A DNA stretch of 64,000 bases from contig NC_067206.1 in NCBI RefSeq assembly GCF_026262505.1, positions 37,091,896 to 37,155,895 of the forward strand. Direction: 5' to 3'. This stretch comes from Trichomonas vaginalis G3 (taxonomy: Eukaryota; Parabasalia; Trichomonadida; Trichomonadidae). This document shows, in pieces, positions 10,566 to 20,255 of the stretch (position 1 is the stretch's first letter; each line of letters opens with the position of its first letter). Under the pieces are notes generated by a model. It had not been told where the DNA came from. It searched no databases and worked only from the letters and a program-made list of their open reading frames with translations. The translations under genes were made by a program, and so were the position numbers.

Positions 10566-11393
10566 TTAATCAAATTTAACACCTCCTTTATTTAAATCAA
10601 CTATTATTTTTCCATGTTCTCCTAATTGTTGATATTGTGTGTAAAGTTCATTAATGCTCATTGGTAAATTCACTTGATAAAGCATAACGTTCAACTGTTG
10701 ACGACTAAAACCACTGAAAATGAAAAGGGTGGACAGGTTTGATTTAATGTTTGTGTTTAATGCTTTAAAGTATTGAACAGCCATAAAGAATGAACATTGA
10801 ATATGTCGACATTGAGTTAATAATTGATTAAAATATGATTTCTCATTAGTTATTAGTTTTGATTTCACGGCATCATCTAGAAAAATTAGTGAATGCAAAA
10901 ATTCTTTATCAAAATTTGAAATAGAAAGTGTTTCAAATAATTCATCCCGTTGTTTATCAATAATTTTATCCTCTAATCCTTGCTTCTTGATTGTATTATA
11001 TAATTCTTTATACATTAAAAAGTTTTTTAAATAATCTTCTGCTTCTTCTTGTGATAAATAAATAATTGGAATTTTGATTAAATGCTTTAAAGATTCAAAT
11101 GTATCATCTGAAGGTGAACCTGAACGGTTGATATAAATTAACACATGTGAATGGGGGGAAATGTTAGCAATAATGATAATTTGTTTTAATATCGTTAATG
11201 TTTTACCTTTATTTTGTTTACCAATTGCTGCAGTGATTGAATTTAAGTAACATTCAGAATATGGAATTTTCATTAATTTTTCCTTAGATAGAGCATTTCT
11301 ATTATCACTCAATGCTTCATTAATCATATCATCTACGTATGTATTATATACTCCTGCTAATTCTTCATAAGGGGTGGATGAATTTAAATCCAT
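10566..11393 (-). CDS. A32/FtsK-HerA-type packaging ATPase (element 1)
   Basis: This 275-residue protein has Walker A GKQNKGKT at residues 58-65, Walker B LIFLDD at 169-174 and a downstream QCSFFMAVQ sensor strand. The order and spacing fit the A32-like genome-packaging ATPases of NCLDVs, virophages and Polintons, which pump DNA into the capsid. It sits directly downstream of the major capsid gene on the same strand, a common Polinton arrangement. The element 2 counterpart is at 31,588-32,476. The start is the ATG at 11,391-11,393 behind a TTTTTGATTAA motif. The frame is open. Confidence 0.87.
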   Translation of the reverse strand: MDLNSSTPYEELAGVYNTYVDDMINEALSDNRNALSKEKLMKIPYSECYLNSITAAIGKQNKGKTLTILKQIIIIANISPHSHVLIYINRSGSPSDDTFESLKHLIKIPIIYLSQEEAEDYLKNFLMYKELYNTIKKQGLEDKIIDKQRDELFETLSISNFDKEFLHSLIFLDDAVKSKLITNEKSYFNQLLTQCRHIQCSFFMAVQYFKALNTNIKSNLSTLFIFSGFSRQQLNVMLYQVNLPMSINELYTQYQQLGEHGKIIVDLNKGGVKFD

Positions 11394-11457
11394 TTAATCA
11401 AAAATAAATTTATAATTTTAAACATTTCTATTCATCAATATTTCATCATATGAACTT

Positions 11458-13056
11458 CTATACTGGTGGTGTACCTGTTGGATGATATTTCAAACCTTCA
11501 TCCGGTGTCCATGTCCAATATGTAGTCCTAGTAAACCAAACCTGAGGAGGATTTGTCACCTTTGAACAGTAAGTGTCATTTTCACCCTGAATGATTGGAT
11601 AAGCTTTCACTTGTACTGTAACTTGTGAGTTGAAAGTTTCTAATCCATCAAAGAATATACCCGCTCCATCACGTTGAACTGGAATAGTGCATAAGAATGA
11701 AGTTTGGTCTTTCCATGTTCTAGCTAATGGCTTGCCATCATCTGCATTCAGTGGTCTAGTTAATGAGTCCTCGTATTCTTCTGTGCATTCATTCACTCCA
11801 TCTAAATCAGAAGCTTGAAGCATACGTGTAAAGAATATGTCACCCACTGTGGTCATCGCTTGATCGGGGAAGTTTCTGGAATCTAAAGTGACCTGAAGAC
11901 CTCGAAGCATTGGATTTTCTAAAACTGTTCTTTGCATTGCATTCTTCGGAAATGTTAACACAACATCTGTAACATTATGAAGAGCGTATGAGAAATCTGA
12001 GCTAATACCTTCAGGAGTGATGCAACCTCCATTTAGTGAACGAACGTCAATATGTTGAGCTGGAATCATGAATGGATCTTCCTTACTAAATAAACGTGGT
12101 ATTGCTTTAACTGATTCTTCAATTAAACCGTATCCTGGTGTAATACATTTATCCTCTAAAACTTCCATCTTTGTGCATGAAATAATAACATCCTCAACTG
12201 TTGCGTCAGCAGATGTAGTGGCTAAGCTTGTAATTAATTTGGCAGGAAGTCCGATTTGTTGGAATTTGCGATCATATTTATAAACATGATTCATAATCTT
12301 TTCATAATTTTCATCAGTTATCTTTTCATAAACGTAATTTTGTAAATCAGCAACTCTTAACGGGTCAACCTGACAAAATACTAAAGTATCCCTGAAAACA
12401 TAATATTTAAGAATGATATCACCAAATGATTTAGGATAATCATCGAACGCCTGAAATGCTAACAAATCATTTACCGGAATAATCATATCAAAAGTGACAT
12501 CAACTTCTTCATTTGCTTTCTTGAAAACTTCTGAAGGGTCAATATATTTACCACATACTGAGTTATCATATTTTTGAACATTATTATATAACGAATGAAC
12601 AAACTTTTTAACTTTCCTTTCTGATTTTGGTTTATATGTTGCAAATGCGAAAGATTCACGGGCGCAATCCATATGAAGATAACCGGCATCACCTCTTTCG
12701 GTTTCTACTTCTAATTGTTTAAAGCTTTGATTTGATGATTTGTAACCAACGAATAAACGCATGCATTTAAAAGCGGCATCACATGTGAAAGCTTTATTTG
12801 AAACTAGAGTTGCTTTAACTTTGCGTTTAATATATGTGTCACCTAATTGGTTCACATCATGAGCCGGATTTGTAATTCTTAAATGAGTTTGTTTATCATC
12901 AAAATATGGAGCATCAGAGTCATAGCATGAACTTTCAAGTTCTCTATAATATCTTCTACCGTCATTCTTTGCAAATATTTCATTTATCTTTTCGAATGAA
13001 TGAAACACATTTCCATTAATCGGTTTGGTGTTTGGCACCAAATAGTTAGTCGTCAT
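11458..13056 (-). CDS. Major capsid protein, double jelly-roll type (element 1)
   Basis: The 532-residue, strand-rich protein has the size and position of a Polinton major capsid protein, next to the packaging ATPase. It includes MRLFVGYKSSNQSF and a long C-terminal domain ending WFTRTTYWTWTPDEGLKYHP. The N-terminal domain resembles in layout the capsid frame of element 2 (FYVGYQYAPEVFMGYKIYS). Hexameric capsomers of double jelly rolls are the known role of this family. The assignment rests on context, length and this pattern, not on a search. It is open over the whole length and has a TTTTTTATTTAATAATAAATG-type upstream motif. Confidence 0.8.
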   Translation of the reverse strand: MTTNYLVPNTKPINGNVFHSFEKINEIFAKNDGRRYYRELESSCYDSDAPYFDDKQTHLRITNPAHDVNQLGDTYIKRKVKATLVSNKAFTCDAAFKCMRLFVGYKSSNQSFKQLEVETERGDAGYLHMDCARESFAFATYKPKSERKVKKFVHSLYNNVQKYDNSVCGKYIDPSEVFKKANEEVDVTFDMIIPVNDLLAFQAFDDYPKSFGDIILKYYVFRDTLVFCQVDPLRVADLQNYVYEKITDENYEKIMNHVYKYDRKFQQIGLPAKLITSLATTSADATVEDVIISCTKMEVLEDKCITPGYGLIEESVKAIPRLFSKEDPFMIPAQHIDVRSLNGGCITPEGISSDFSYALHNVTDVVLTFPKNAMQRTVLENPMLRGLQVTLDSRNFPDQAMTTVGDIFFTRMLQASDLDGVNECTEEYEDSLTRPLNADDGKPLARTWKDQTSFLCTIPVQRDGAGIFFDGLETFNSQVTVQVKAYPIIQGENDTYCSKVTNPPQVWFTRTTYWTWTPDEGLKYHPTGTPPV

Positions 13057-13125
13057 TTATTATTAAATAAAAAATCAAAATTAAAATATGAAAATGAATT
13101 TTTAATTTTAATGAAATAATCAACT

Positions 13126-13341
13126 ATGGCTGCAGGATTCTTTAAAAAATTATGGGATAAAGTAAAAAGAGGAGCGAGTAAAGTTTGGGAAACAATGAAG
13201 AAAGGAGCAAATTGGATATTTAAGAATAAAGAAGCAATTAGTGACGTTGCTGAATCAATAACACCAAAAGCTGCCCCAATAAGAGAAATATTAAATAAAG
13301 GAGAAAAAGTTTATCAAAGACTTCAACCGATACTAAGATAA
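13126..13341 (+). CDS. Small basic amphipathic protein, twin 1 (element 1)
   Basis: This 71-residue protein begins MAAGFFKKLWDKVKRGASKV and is mostly amphipathic helix with aromatic and Lys-rich faces. Such proteins in adenoviruses (protein VI) and Polintons are membrane-active minor capsid components, so a similar role is plausible. Its first 11 residues are the same as those of the convergent gene at 13,366-13,602, and 27 bases there are identical. The start is preceded by TTTTTAATTTTAATG-type sequence. Confidence 0.75.
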   Translation: MAAGFFKKLWDKVKRGASKVWETMKKGANWIFKNKEAISDVAESITPKAAPIREILNKGEKVYQRLQPILR

Positions 13342-13365
13342 AAATAATATTTATTTATTTTTCCA

Positions 13366-13602
13366 CTATCTACCTCCTATTTTATTAAGTATTCCTTCAG
13401 CAACTCCACCAATTGCGTTACCTGCTTGTGCTCCCATCGCCGGATTACCTGCTTTAGTACCTAATACCCCACCTATGATAGTTCCTGCCGTTTTCGCTAC
13501 TGGTGCCAAAAAGTTTGCAACAGGTTTAATAACCTTTTTATAAACCCAACCTGCAGCTTTCTTAATTCCATCCCATAATTTTTTAAAGAATCCTGCCGCC
13601 AT
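13366..13602 (-). CDS. Small amphipathic glycine-zipper protein, twin 2 (element 1)
   Basis: This 78-residue protein begins MAAGFFKKLWDGIKKAAGWV and continues into a Gly/Ala-rich segment (GTIIGGVLGTKAGNPAMGAQ) that looks like a glycine zipper able to cross or disturb membranes. It is convergent with the twin at 13,126 with 24 bases between the stops. The shared start suggests a common surface or targeting peptide. The promoter motif on the minus strand is TTTTTTAATTAATATTAAA. Confidence 0.75.
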   Translation of the reverse strand: MAAGFFKKLWDGIKKAAGWVYKKVIKPVANFLAPVAKTAGTIIGGVLGTKAGNPAMGAQAGNAIGGVAEGILNKIGGR

Positions 13603-13651
13603 TTCTGATTTAATATTAATTAAAAAATATATTTCATCACTTATATTCTAA

Positions 13652-13668
13652 TTTTTATTTAATGATAA
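13652..13668 (+). promoter_or_regulatory. T-rich promoter motif before the 122-residue gene
   Basis: TTTTTATTTAATGATA stands directly before the ATG at 13,669, leaving almost no leader. It matches the structural-gene motif of element 1. Confidence 0.6.
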
Positions 13669-14037
13669 ATGAAACCAATTTTAAAAATAAATGAAACAGA
13701 GGAGGAAGAAATAAATGAAAGTGAAAATGTTCAACAAAAAATAAACGTTGTTAAACCAATTACTGAAATAAAAAATTTTTCATCTGTTGAAGAATTTAAT
13801 GACTATTATGCTAACAATAAAAAATTATTTGAAGAATTGACAACGTGTAAATTGAATAAAATGTTTAAAGTTGATGGATTCAAAATTTCAAAAATAAAAG
13901 GAGTGGTTAGTTTGAAATCTATTCCTCAATCAAGAATCACATCATTAATGAAAATAGATGATTTAACAAAAAGAATAGAAGAGATTGAAGAAAGAATGAA
14001 TCAAATAATTGATTTCATAAATTCAAATAATCATTAG
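13669..14037 (+). CDS. Acidic coiled-coil protein of unknown role (element 1)
   Basis: The 122 residues begin MKPILKINETEEEEINESE, have a central LTTCKLNKMFKVDGFKISKI segment and end with a heptad coiled coil (IDDLTKRIEEIEERMNQIID). A short DNA- or protein-binding virion protein is possible. I do not recognise the family. The clean promoter motif and open frame support a real gene. Confidence 0.65.
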   Translation: MKPILKINETEEEEINESENVQQKINVVKPITEIKNFSSVEEFNDYYANNKKLFEELTTCKLNKMFKVDGFKISKIKGVVSLKSIPQSRITSLMKIDDLTKRIEEIEERMNQIIDFINSNNH

Positions 14038-14040
14038 TTT

Positions 14041-14247
14041 CTAATTTTTTACCCGTTTATGAGGTCTTTGATTATGACTCCATTGATTCCATGAAATTAA
14101 ATATTCTTTATCATTATATTTATACCTCATTAGCTTATTTTGGCTTTCATATTCATTTAATAATTCACAATCTTCATTTTTAAATTGAAGTTTAACCCAT
14201 TCAGGATTTAAACAATGTTTAATTAATCGCGGAATATCTGACATCAT
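14041..14247 (-). CDS. Small hypothetical protein (element 1)
   Basis: This 68-residue frame begins MMSDIPRLIKHCLNPEWVKL and ends SHNQRPHKRVKN. It is convergent with the previous gene, three bases away. Composition is protein-like, with Trp, Cys and a charged end, but no family is recognised. It is the last coding frame before the element's right end. Confidence 0.45.
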   Translation of the reverse strand: MMSDIPRLIKHCLNPEWVKLQFKNEDCELLNEYESQNKLMRYKYNDKEYLISWNQWSHNQRPHKRVKN

Positions 14248-15608
14248 CTATATATAGCTTCTTTTATAAAAGATGAAAAAATAAATTATTTTAAAATTAA
14301 TGTTAATTTTTTAATGTGTTTAGTATATAATATTTATTTTATTTTTTTTTATTTCATTATGTATGGGTTGAGTGTATAATATTTATTACTAATTTATTTA
14401 ATAATGTCGCGCTTTCTTACGAATTCATGACTTAAAAAACGTAAGAAAAAATTTTATATCATCTATGTATAGAGGCTGGGAAAACATACCTTCATCTATA
14501 TATAGATGTAACAAAAAAAGTCACACAACCCGTCCACATATACTACTAAGGTTAGAAAATAAAACATTGGTGTAAAAAAAATTCAGAAAGTGGTAAATGC
14601 ATCCTTAAGTATGCAATTACGCACCTATGACATGGCCTTCAATTCGGATGTTTAAGGTTAATTTTCAAGTTTTTGTGTCAGAAAGCACTTAACAATCCTT
14701 TCAAAAATTGGTTTTTAAAAATAAGGGTTTCGTTTTGCTAAAATTGTCACTTTTATAGCATATTTGTTTTTGGATGTTTTGCGAAACCAAAAAAAAAACT
14801 ATGATATACAATGTGTGTGTAAAGAAAATACTTTATTTACTAGTTAAAAAATCATTTGGTATTGATCAAGTTATTTTTTCTGGATAAGATATTATATGGA
14901 TAATTGGATAGAAAATACAATTATATAATCTTGTACCTGGTTTAATTAAGCTAATTGTCATCAGAAACTTGTAATTTTTATGAATTTCAGATTTTCTTTT
15001 CATTACTGCTTTTCTTAATAGGTCAAGTTCTTATTTACGTTATAAAGTATGATATTTACAAATATCAAGTTATCGTGTTTTTTGAGAAATTATGAGAAAC
15101 AAACAAAAATGAAAAAGATAGGAATAGCAATGAATAGTGATGTGGGTATAGAAAATGTAAGAGATATGAATGCAAAGCAATCAGTATTTAGGACATTGAC
15201 CATAGATTTCGAAAAAAAAATGCTGCATATTGAGCGAAAACTATGATTATATTATAAGGCTGTCATTTAAAGCATAATGAAACTATTCCCTTTTCATTTT
15301 AATCGAATAAGATAGTAAAGATTTTTGAATTAGCTAGAAACTGATGAGATGTTTTCACAAATCAGAGTTTGAATCTCTATAATGCATAATTCACTCAATA
15401 TCTCAATTTTGATATTGCGAGATATTTTTGCTATCGGTTTCGCAATTTTGACACAATAGCAAGAGGGTTCTATAAGCATTATTATCAACGTAGAATCTGA
15501 ATATCATATCAGAAAATGTCGCAAATCTGACATTTACCCGACCAAATAGCAAAAATAATTGAATACTTTTCGCAAAAACTTTAAAAATCGATAAAAATAT
15601 GAAATATA
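14248..15608. other. Non-coding stretch at the right end of element 1
   Basis: I see no gene here. The first part has three variants of CATCTATATATAG (near 14,244, 14,460 and 14,500), the last a palindrome CATCTATATATAGATG, which may mark the element's end. The rest is AT-rich host-type spacer. A 65-codon frame at 15,049 has no supporting feature. Confidence 0.6.
14720..14738. repeat. 19-bp sequence with an inverted match at 48,135
   Basis: AATAAGGGTTTCGTTTTGC is exactly the reverse complement of 48,135-48,153. The flanks are only loosely alike. It may be the end of a dispersed repeat family. Confidence 0.5.
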
Positions 15609-16297
15609 GATATTTTTATATGGCAGTCCCAACGGGAACCGCGGTAATTTACCGAGGTTTCCGCACACCGGTTCCTTTTTTTTAGGAATTTTTTAGATTA
15701 AAAAATATGCTTTGTAAATCATTTTTTGTAAATCGGCAAAAATTTGGAAATATTCTGACGACAATAAATCTGGGAATAGTATTTTAAATACGAGAACAAC
15801 CTATTTAAAAGTGTTTCGCTCGATTTTGTATAATTTCAAATTTTCGCATATAGCTTTCCGTGAATTACCATGATTTTACCGCCACATCAATAGTTTACGA
15901 CACTTTTTCCGTAAATTGAGTAGTTTACTGCACTTTTTCCGTAAAATTGAGTTACGGGAATCCGTAAGATTACCGTACCTCACTTCTAGTTGAAAATAGC
16001 ATTAGTATATAATAAATAGATATATTATTCATATTTTTGATTTTGAATTACGGAAAAAGTGAGTTCAGAACTTCCAATTATTATTTGATTAATTATGTTA
16101 AAAATACTATAAGGAATTAAAATACATAATGTTGAAATTTGAATTACGGAAAAAGCGAGGGTGAAAGTGAAGTGAAAAAGTAAGATATTTTTTGTTGAAA
16201 TAATCATAGTTGTACAATTTTGAAACTATATGTAAAGCTATAAATTGAATAAATTCAAAAACAAAAATTGTTTATTCTTATTAATAAATTTATATTA

Positions 16298-17565
16298 CCC
16301 AGATTTTCCTTACTTTTACCACTCCCCATGTAATTTCTGGGGAAAACGATAATTCATTTTTTTATGGATGAATAGATCGTTTTCCTAGAAAGGACCTCAT
16401 ATCTCTGGCTAAAAAGAGTGACAGATCCTAAATAGATTATTGATCTAGTGTACAAATCCAATAAAAAGCCTATTTTTTGGCTTTTTTGGTGCTCATTTTT
16501 TCGAAGATCTACATGAATATGGGGAAACCATCGGATTTTTTTGGTTAACCCACATCTTCATGTAGTCTGGACTATCTTTCCTCGAAGGACCTCTTTACGG
16601 GTGTAAAAACTCATAAAGTTCTCAAAAGATTCATTCTCGATCTCCATGCTGAAAGAATTTACAATAAAAAAGAGATCTACGCATCAAACTACAGCCATAA
16701 ATGAACTGAACCCCTAAAGCTCAGCTCTTAGTTTATCAAAAACGTCGAAATCCTTCTCATTGCAATCAAATTTTCTCAATAACTCATAAGAAAAATCGAA
16801 TTTTGATTAAGCCGATGTTATAGGTATCACAAATACTACAAACTTGAGCAATATCGAAATTGCCAGCAAAAGTTTGAAATTGCATTGCTCATATTTGTTT
16901 TGTAAACTAAAAATCTGCTTATATTATTCATTAATTTTTTATATATTATTCATATACTTTAATAAAAACAATACTATTTCACCTTAAAAATGAATTTCAT
17001 AAGTCAATATTATTTTTTTGAAAATGTATCAATTTTCGATTAAAACAACATAAGAATAAAATTTACGCAAAATTATTTTAAAAAATGGTTTTAAAAATTT
17101 ACAATTGATTAAGAATAAGATTAGAAGAAGTTTTGAAGTTTAATTTTAAGAAAAAAAATTCGGATATTATTCATGGATCTAAGTAATCTGATATTTGAGT
17201 ATCGGCACTATGCATAAAACATATATTTATAGTTTTTTTGGAGTTTTATGATTTTAAATATATTCAAATTTGGCAATCCAATAGATTTTTAAAAAATAGG
17301 TAAATCAAAATAGATTACATATGCAGCAGATTTAGAACATGAAACAAATCTTATAGTGACCAAAAAAAAATTCATGATCCAAAAAAGAAAAAAAATGGCT
17401 AAATGAGAATCAAACCTGGGCATAATGAATAATTATGTCGGATGTTTCCAATACACTACACCGGCAGTTCGAAAAATACCCTTGGTGGTTCTATTTAATA
17501 GCTACTCCCAACGATAGGCGTTGTCCCCAGCTTTAGAGAGGTGGTAAAAGTAAGGCAAATCTGGG
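16298..17565. mobile_element. 1,268-bp mariner-type non-autonomous insertion
   Basis: The ends are inverted repeats of 25 bases with one mismatch: CCCAGATTTTCCTTACTTTT... on the left and ...AAAAGTAAGGCAAATCTGGG on the right. A TA lies on both sides (16,296-16,297 and 17,566-17,567), and copy B has a single TA at the matching empty site (46,025-46,026). TA duplication and end length fit the Tc1/mariner group. No transposase frame is visible, so it is non-autonomous or decayed. Confidence 0.88.
17396..17465 (-). other. tRNA-like sequence inside the mariner-type insertion
   Basis: On the minus strand this 70-base stretch has an A-box-like TGTAGTGTATTGG, a five-base anticodon-type stem CATAA/TTATG around a seven-base loop, and a B-box-like GGTTTGATTCTC, ending GCCA. 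The acceptor and T stems pair poorly, so it is not a working tRNA gene. It may be a tRNA fossil or a tRNA-derived SINE head. Confidence 0.35.
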
Positions 17566-17848
17566 TAATCAATATTTGAACAACCCGTAATTAAAATTGA
17601 ATTCCTCTTAAAATTTAATCCATACGTTAATTTTTAATTTGCTCGGCGAATGCCGAGCTTCCCTACTTCTCTTGTCATTCCTTCAAAAACTCTAATCTCA
17701 TCGCACTTACAAACATCATGATTTGATGTATTGTCGAGAAATCTTAGACTTGTTTGTCATTTGATTATAGCATTTGAAAGTCATCTCGAAAATCGATTAA
17801 CAAGACAATTTCCCAAACATCTACATACAAGTAGATGATGGTAAACCC

Positions 17849-18268
17849 ATTAGAGTTGTTTTGCTATGATTCCTCCAATCTTATGATGAGAAAAATCATA
17901 TCAAAACAGCTCTAATCGAACATTCTACACAGCTTAGCATCCAGCTAGTTCCAAGTAATGCGATTACAACATCAACGGCCAAAGCCTTTCAGAGTCCTTT
18001 AATCATTTCTTCTCATCTCAATGTGAAGTGGCCCCAAACGAACTACAAGCTGACTTTACAACGCATTACAACCCGGTTAATACGAGCATATACATTAGAG
18101 CTGCTTTGTTATGATCTCCTCATCAATTGATGAGAGATCTCATTATGAAGCAGCTCCAATCGAACTAAAAACCTACATACAAATGAGTGAAAACAAACTC
18201 ATTAGAGTTGTGTTGCTTTGATTTCTCTCATCAGAAGATGAGAGATACCAGAACAAAACAACTCTAAT
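17849..18268. repeat. Three related long hairpins within copy A
   Basis: Inverted repeats lie at 17,849-17,916, 18,094-18,160 and 18,201-18,268. Each starts ATTAGAG(C/T)TG and ends CA(A/G)CTC(T/C)AAT, with inner complementary arms such as CTCTCATCagaaGATGAGAG. The third has perfect 11-base outer arms. The same hairpins are in copy B. Confidence 0.8.
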
Positions 18269-19004
18269 CAAACTTTCTACACAACTCAGCACAGTATCAA
18301 TGCAAAGTAATGCGTCTGTATCGTTAACAAGCAAAGTTGTTTCGGGTCCTTCCATTTTGGAAGAATTCGGAACAACTTTGCGAATTGATAGTGTAAACCC
18401 ATATACATGAAAGCGTGCATGCATAAAGACAGGCATTGTCAGCAATGACTACCTGCCCAGCTATGAGTGATCAGAGAATTACCATCTCAGGCTTTTTGAG
18501 AACGTTTCAGCCAGGACCCTCGTATGTTGACTGTGAGAAAGGCATCCTTTATCTGAAATAGATGCTTTTCCAACAATCAAATTCGAAGATCTTCGACGTT
18601 GTTGTAAAAAGAGAAGGAGAAGGAAAGAAGAGGAAGGAGAGGAAGAAGGAAAGGAAAAGAAGAAGAAGAAAAAAGAAAAAAAAAGAAGGACATATTAAAT
18701 ATAATGCGCACTTAATAGTGCCGAGGCGGCGGAGCCCCCGAGGCGCGATTTTTTTGACCCTATATTACCGCACGGCAATGTTTTTCTCGATTTTGTACAG
18801 CCCTAAAATTTTCTAATATAGTTAGATTATTCACCTAATATAAAACTAAATTAGAGATCTGAAATTTTCCAAATTTTTCTTGAATTTACTATTTTAATGA
18901 TTTTTTGCTAGAAAATGAATTTCGTTTTTCCAAAAATGAAAAAATTTGGAATTTTTCGAAGTTGATTTTACTGTTTATTGGACTAATTTCTTAAAAATAT
19001 GACA

Positions 19005-19010
19005 GAGTTA
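19005..19010. repeat. Left 6-bp target-site duplication of element 2
   Basis: GAGTTA directly precedes the A-tract and TIR. The same hexamer follows the right TIR at 41,923. Six-base duplications are typical of Maverick/Polinton integration. Confidence 0.8.
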
Positions 19011-19087
19011 AAAAAAAAAAAAAAAAAAAAAGGTAGTGGGGCTTCCAGGCGCGTTGCGCCCTCTAGCCCTGAAGATGTTTAGTATAA
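19011..19087 (+). repeat. Left terminal inverted repeat of element 2
   Basis: A 21-base A-tract is followed by GGTAGTGGGGCTTCCAGGCG and on to GATGTTTAGTATAA. It matches the reverse complement of 41,850-41,922 with few differences. Inside lies the hairpin GGCGCgttGCGCC. From 19,039 a 67-bp part is tandemly duplicated (19,106-19,172). Confidence 0.9.
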
Positions 19088-19172
19088 ATGAAGTTTATAT
19101 TCGGAGGGCTTCCAGGCGCGTTGCGCCCTCTAGCCCCGAAGATGTTTAGTATAAATGAAGTTTTTATTCGGA
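19039..19172 (+). repeat. 67-bp tandem duplication of the left TIR's inner part
   Basis: Units at 19,039-19,105 and 19,106-19,172 differ at only two positions. The right end has just one unit, so the duplication is specific to the left end. Confidence 0.9.
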
Positions 19173-19298
19173 AAATTGTTAGTCTTCTGGGTCGAAAACA
19201 TTATATAATGTGTCGCTTTTCACAAATTATATATGTTTTCATGCTTTGTCACTTTTCTGTCACTTTTCGGGTAAAAACATTTTTATTATTATATATAA

Positions 19299-20115
19299 AT
19301 GAATTTTACAAAACCGCCGTTACCGTTCTTTGGAAATAAGAGTAGATGTAAAGATATTATATTGAGAGAACTTAAGAAACTACCGAATGGTCTAACATTT
19401 GTAGATTTGTTCGGTGGAAGTTTCTATATATCCCATTTATGTCATACAATATTCCCAGACTCAAAGATTATATGCAATGACTTCGACAACTATATGGACC
19501 GTCTCAAACATATTCCAGACACAAAAATATATTGAAAGAGTTAAAAGAAAAGATACCTATAGGTAAGATGGAACGTATACCATTAGATAAGAAAAATATT
19601 GTGAGAGAGGTTTTGAAAAAAGCAGAATATATAGACTGGGATAGTATATCTGCTAGACTATTATATAGTGGTTCTATAAGAGTTCATGACATTGAAACAC
19701 TTATGTCAAAAGTTTTATATCTTAACTATACAAATGTTTTCAAAGAGGACATAGAAAAAATATATTGAGGGTATAGAGTTTGTGAGATGTCGTTGGACAG
19801 AGTTGTATGAAAATATAAAGACAAGGAAATGTTTTCTTTATAGTGGACCCGCCGTTCTATAACACATGGGATTTTCAATACCAAGTAGACTGGACTTTGA
19901 GAGACTCTTTAGAAACTTTAGACGTTATACATAACCATCCATGCTTTTACTTTACATCCGATAAAAGTGGTTTGGAAACCGTTATGAGATGGTTAGAGGA
20001 CATACATGACTATGAGTTTAGATATGACAAGATAGAATATGAGAGAGGTCCTATAAACCGGAGAAAGTGTCACAATAAAGAAATTTTATTAGTAAGTAAA
20101 TGTGGTTTGAAATAG
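19299..20115 (+). pseudogene. Dam-like adenine-N6 DNA methylase fossil (element 2)
   Basis: The locus shows the hallmarks of the D12/Dam class: PFFGNKSRCKDIILREL at the start, FVDLFGGSFYISHLC as the AdoMet-binding motif, and DPPFYNTWDFQYQVDW as the catalytic DPPF-type motif. Such enzymes methylate adenine at specific sites and are known in some Polintons and large DNA viruses. It is the first gene inside the left end. It is broken, about two breaks. Confidence 0.85.
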
Positions 20116-20255
20116 GACTACTTGTTTTAGGTTTTTTCCATTGTGTCATTTATTTATTTGACGTGGCAGAAAAGTACAGAGAATATGAAGATTGAACCAA
20201 TGCCTGCAAATGTTCAGTATATGTACTCGTAAGAGATATTTTTATCTAATATTAA

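Larger units (their letters stand above)
1..14530. mobile_element. Element 1: Polinton-like capsid-bearing element, left end outside window
   Basis: This block carries the gene set of a Polinton or Polinton-like virus: D5-type SF3 helicase, A32-type packaging ATPase, major capsid protein, a candidate penton protein, fibre and small amphipathic proteins. No protein-primed DNA polymerase, integrase or maturation protease was recognised in the part that is visible, but the left end lies before base 1. The right end is placed only roughly, where coding stops and AT-rich DNA begins; the terminal repeat cannot be checked. Most genes are open over their full length, so the copy is nearly whole, with about two or three breaks. 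That suggests a younger age than element 2. Confidence 0.8.
15609..18804 (+). mobile_element. 1.93-kb dispersed repeat, copy A (interrupted)
   Basis: From GATATTTTTATATGGCAGTC to TGTACAGCCCT this matches 45,338-47,983. With the mariner-type insertion removed it is about 1,926 bp; copy B is about 1,927 bp. I count about six substitutions and one single-base indel between them, about 99.6% identity. No long frame and no obvious terminal inverted repeat are present. Internal parts are three long hairpins, a CTCGGCgaatGCCGAG hairpin (17,642-17,657), a polypurine tract (about 18,610-18,690) and a GC-rich block near 18,720. It is probably a recently active non-autonomous repeat, class unknown. Confidence 0.85.

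Noticed and set aside
18173-18445. 90-residue frame present in both 1.93-kb copies
   Set aside because: The copies are too similar for conservation to mean anything, and the frame crosses the hairpins.
18562-18816. 84-residue Lys/Arg/Glu frame
   Set aside because: It is a translation of a polypurine tract within the 1.93-kb repeat.
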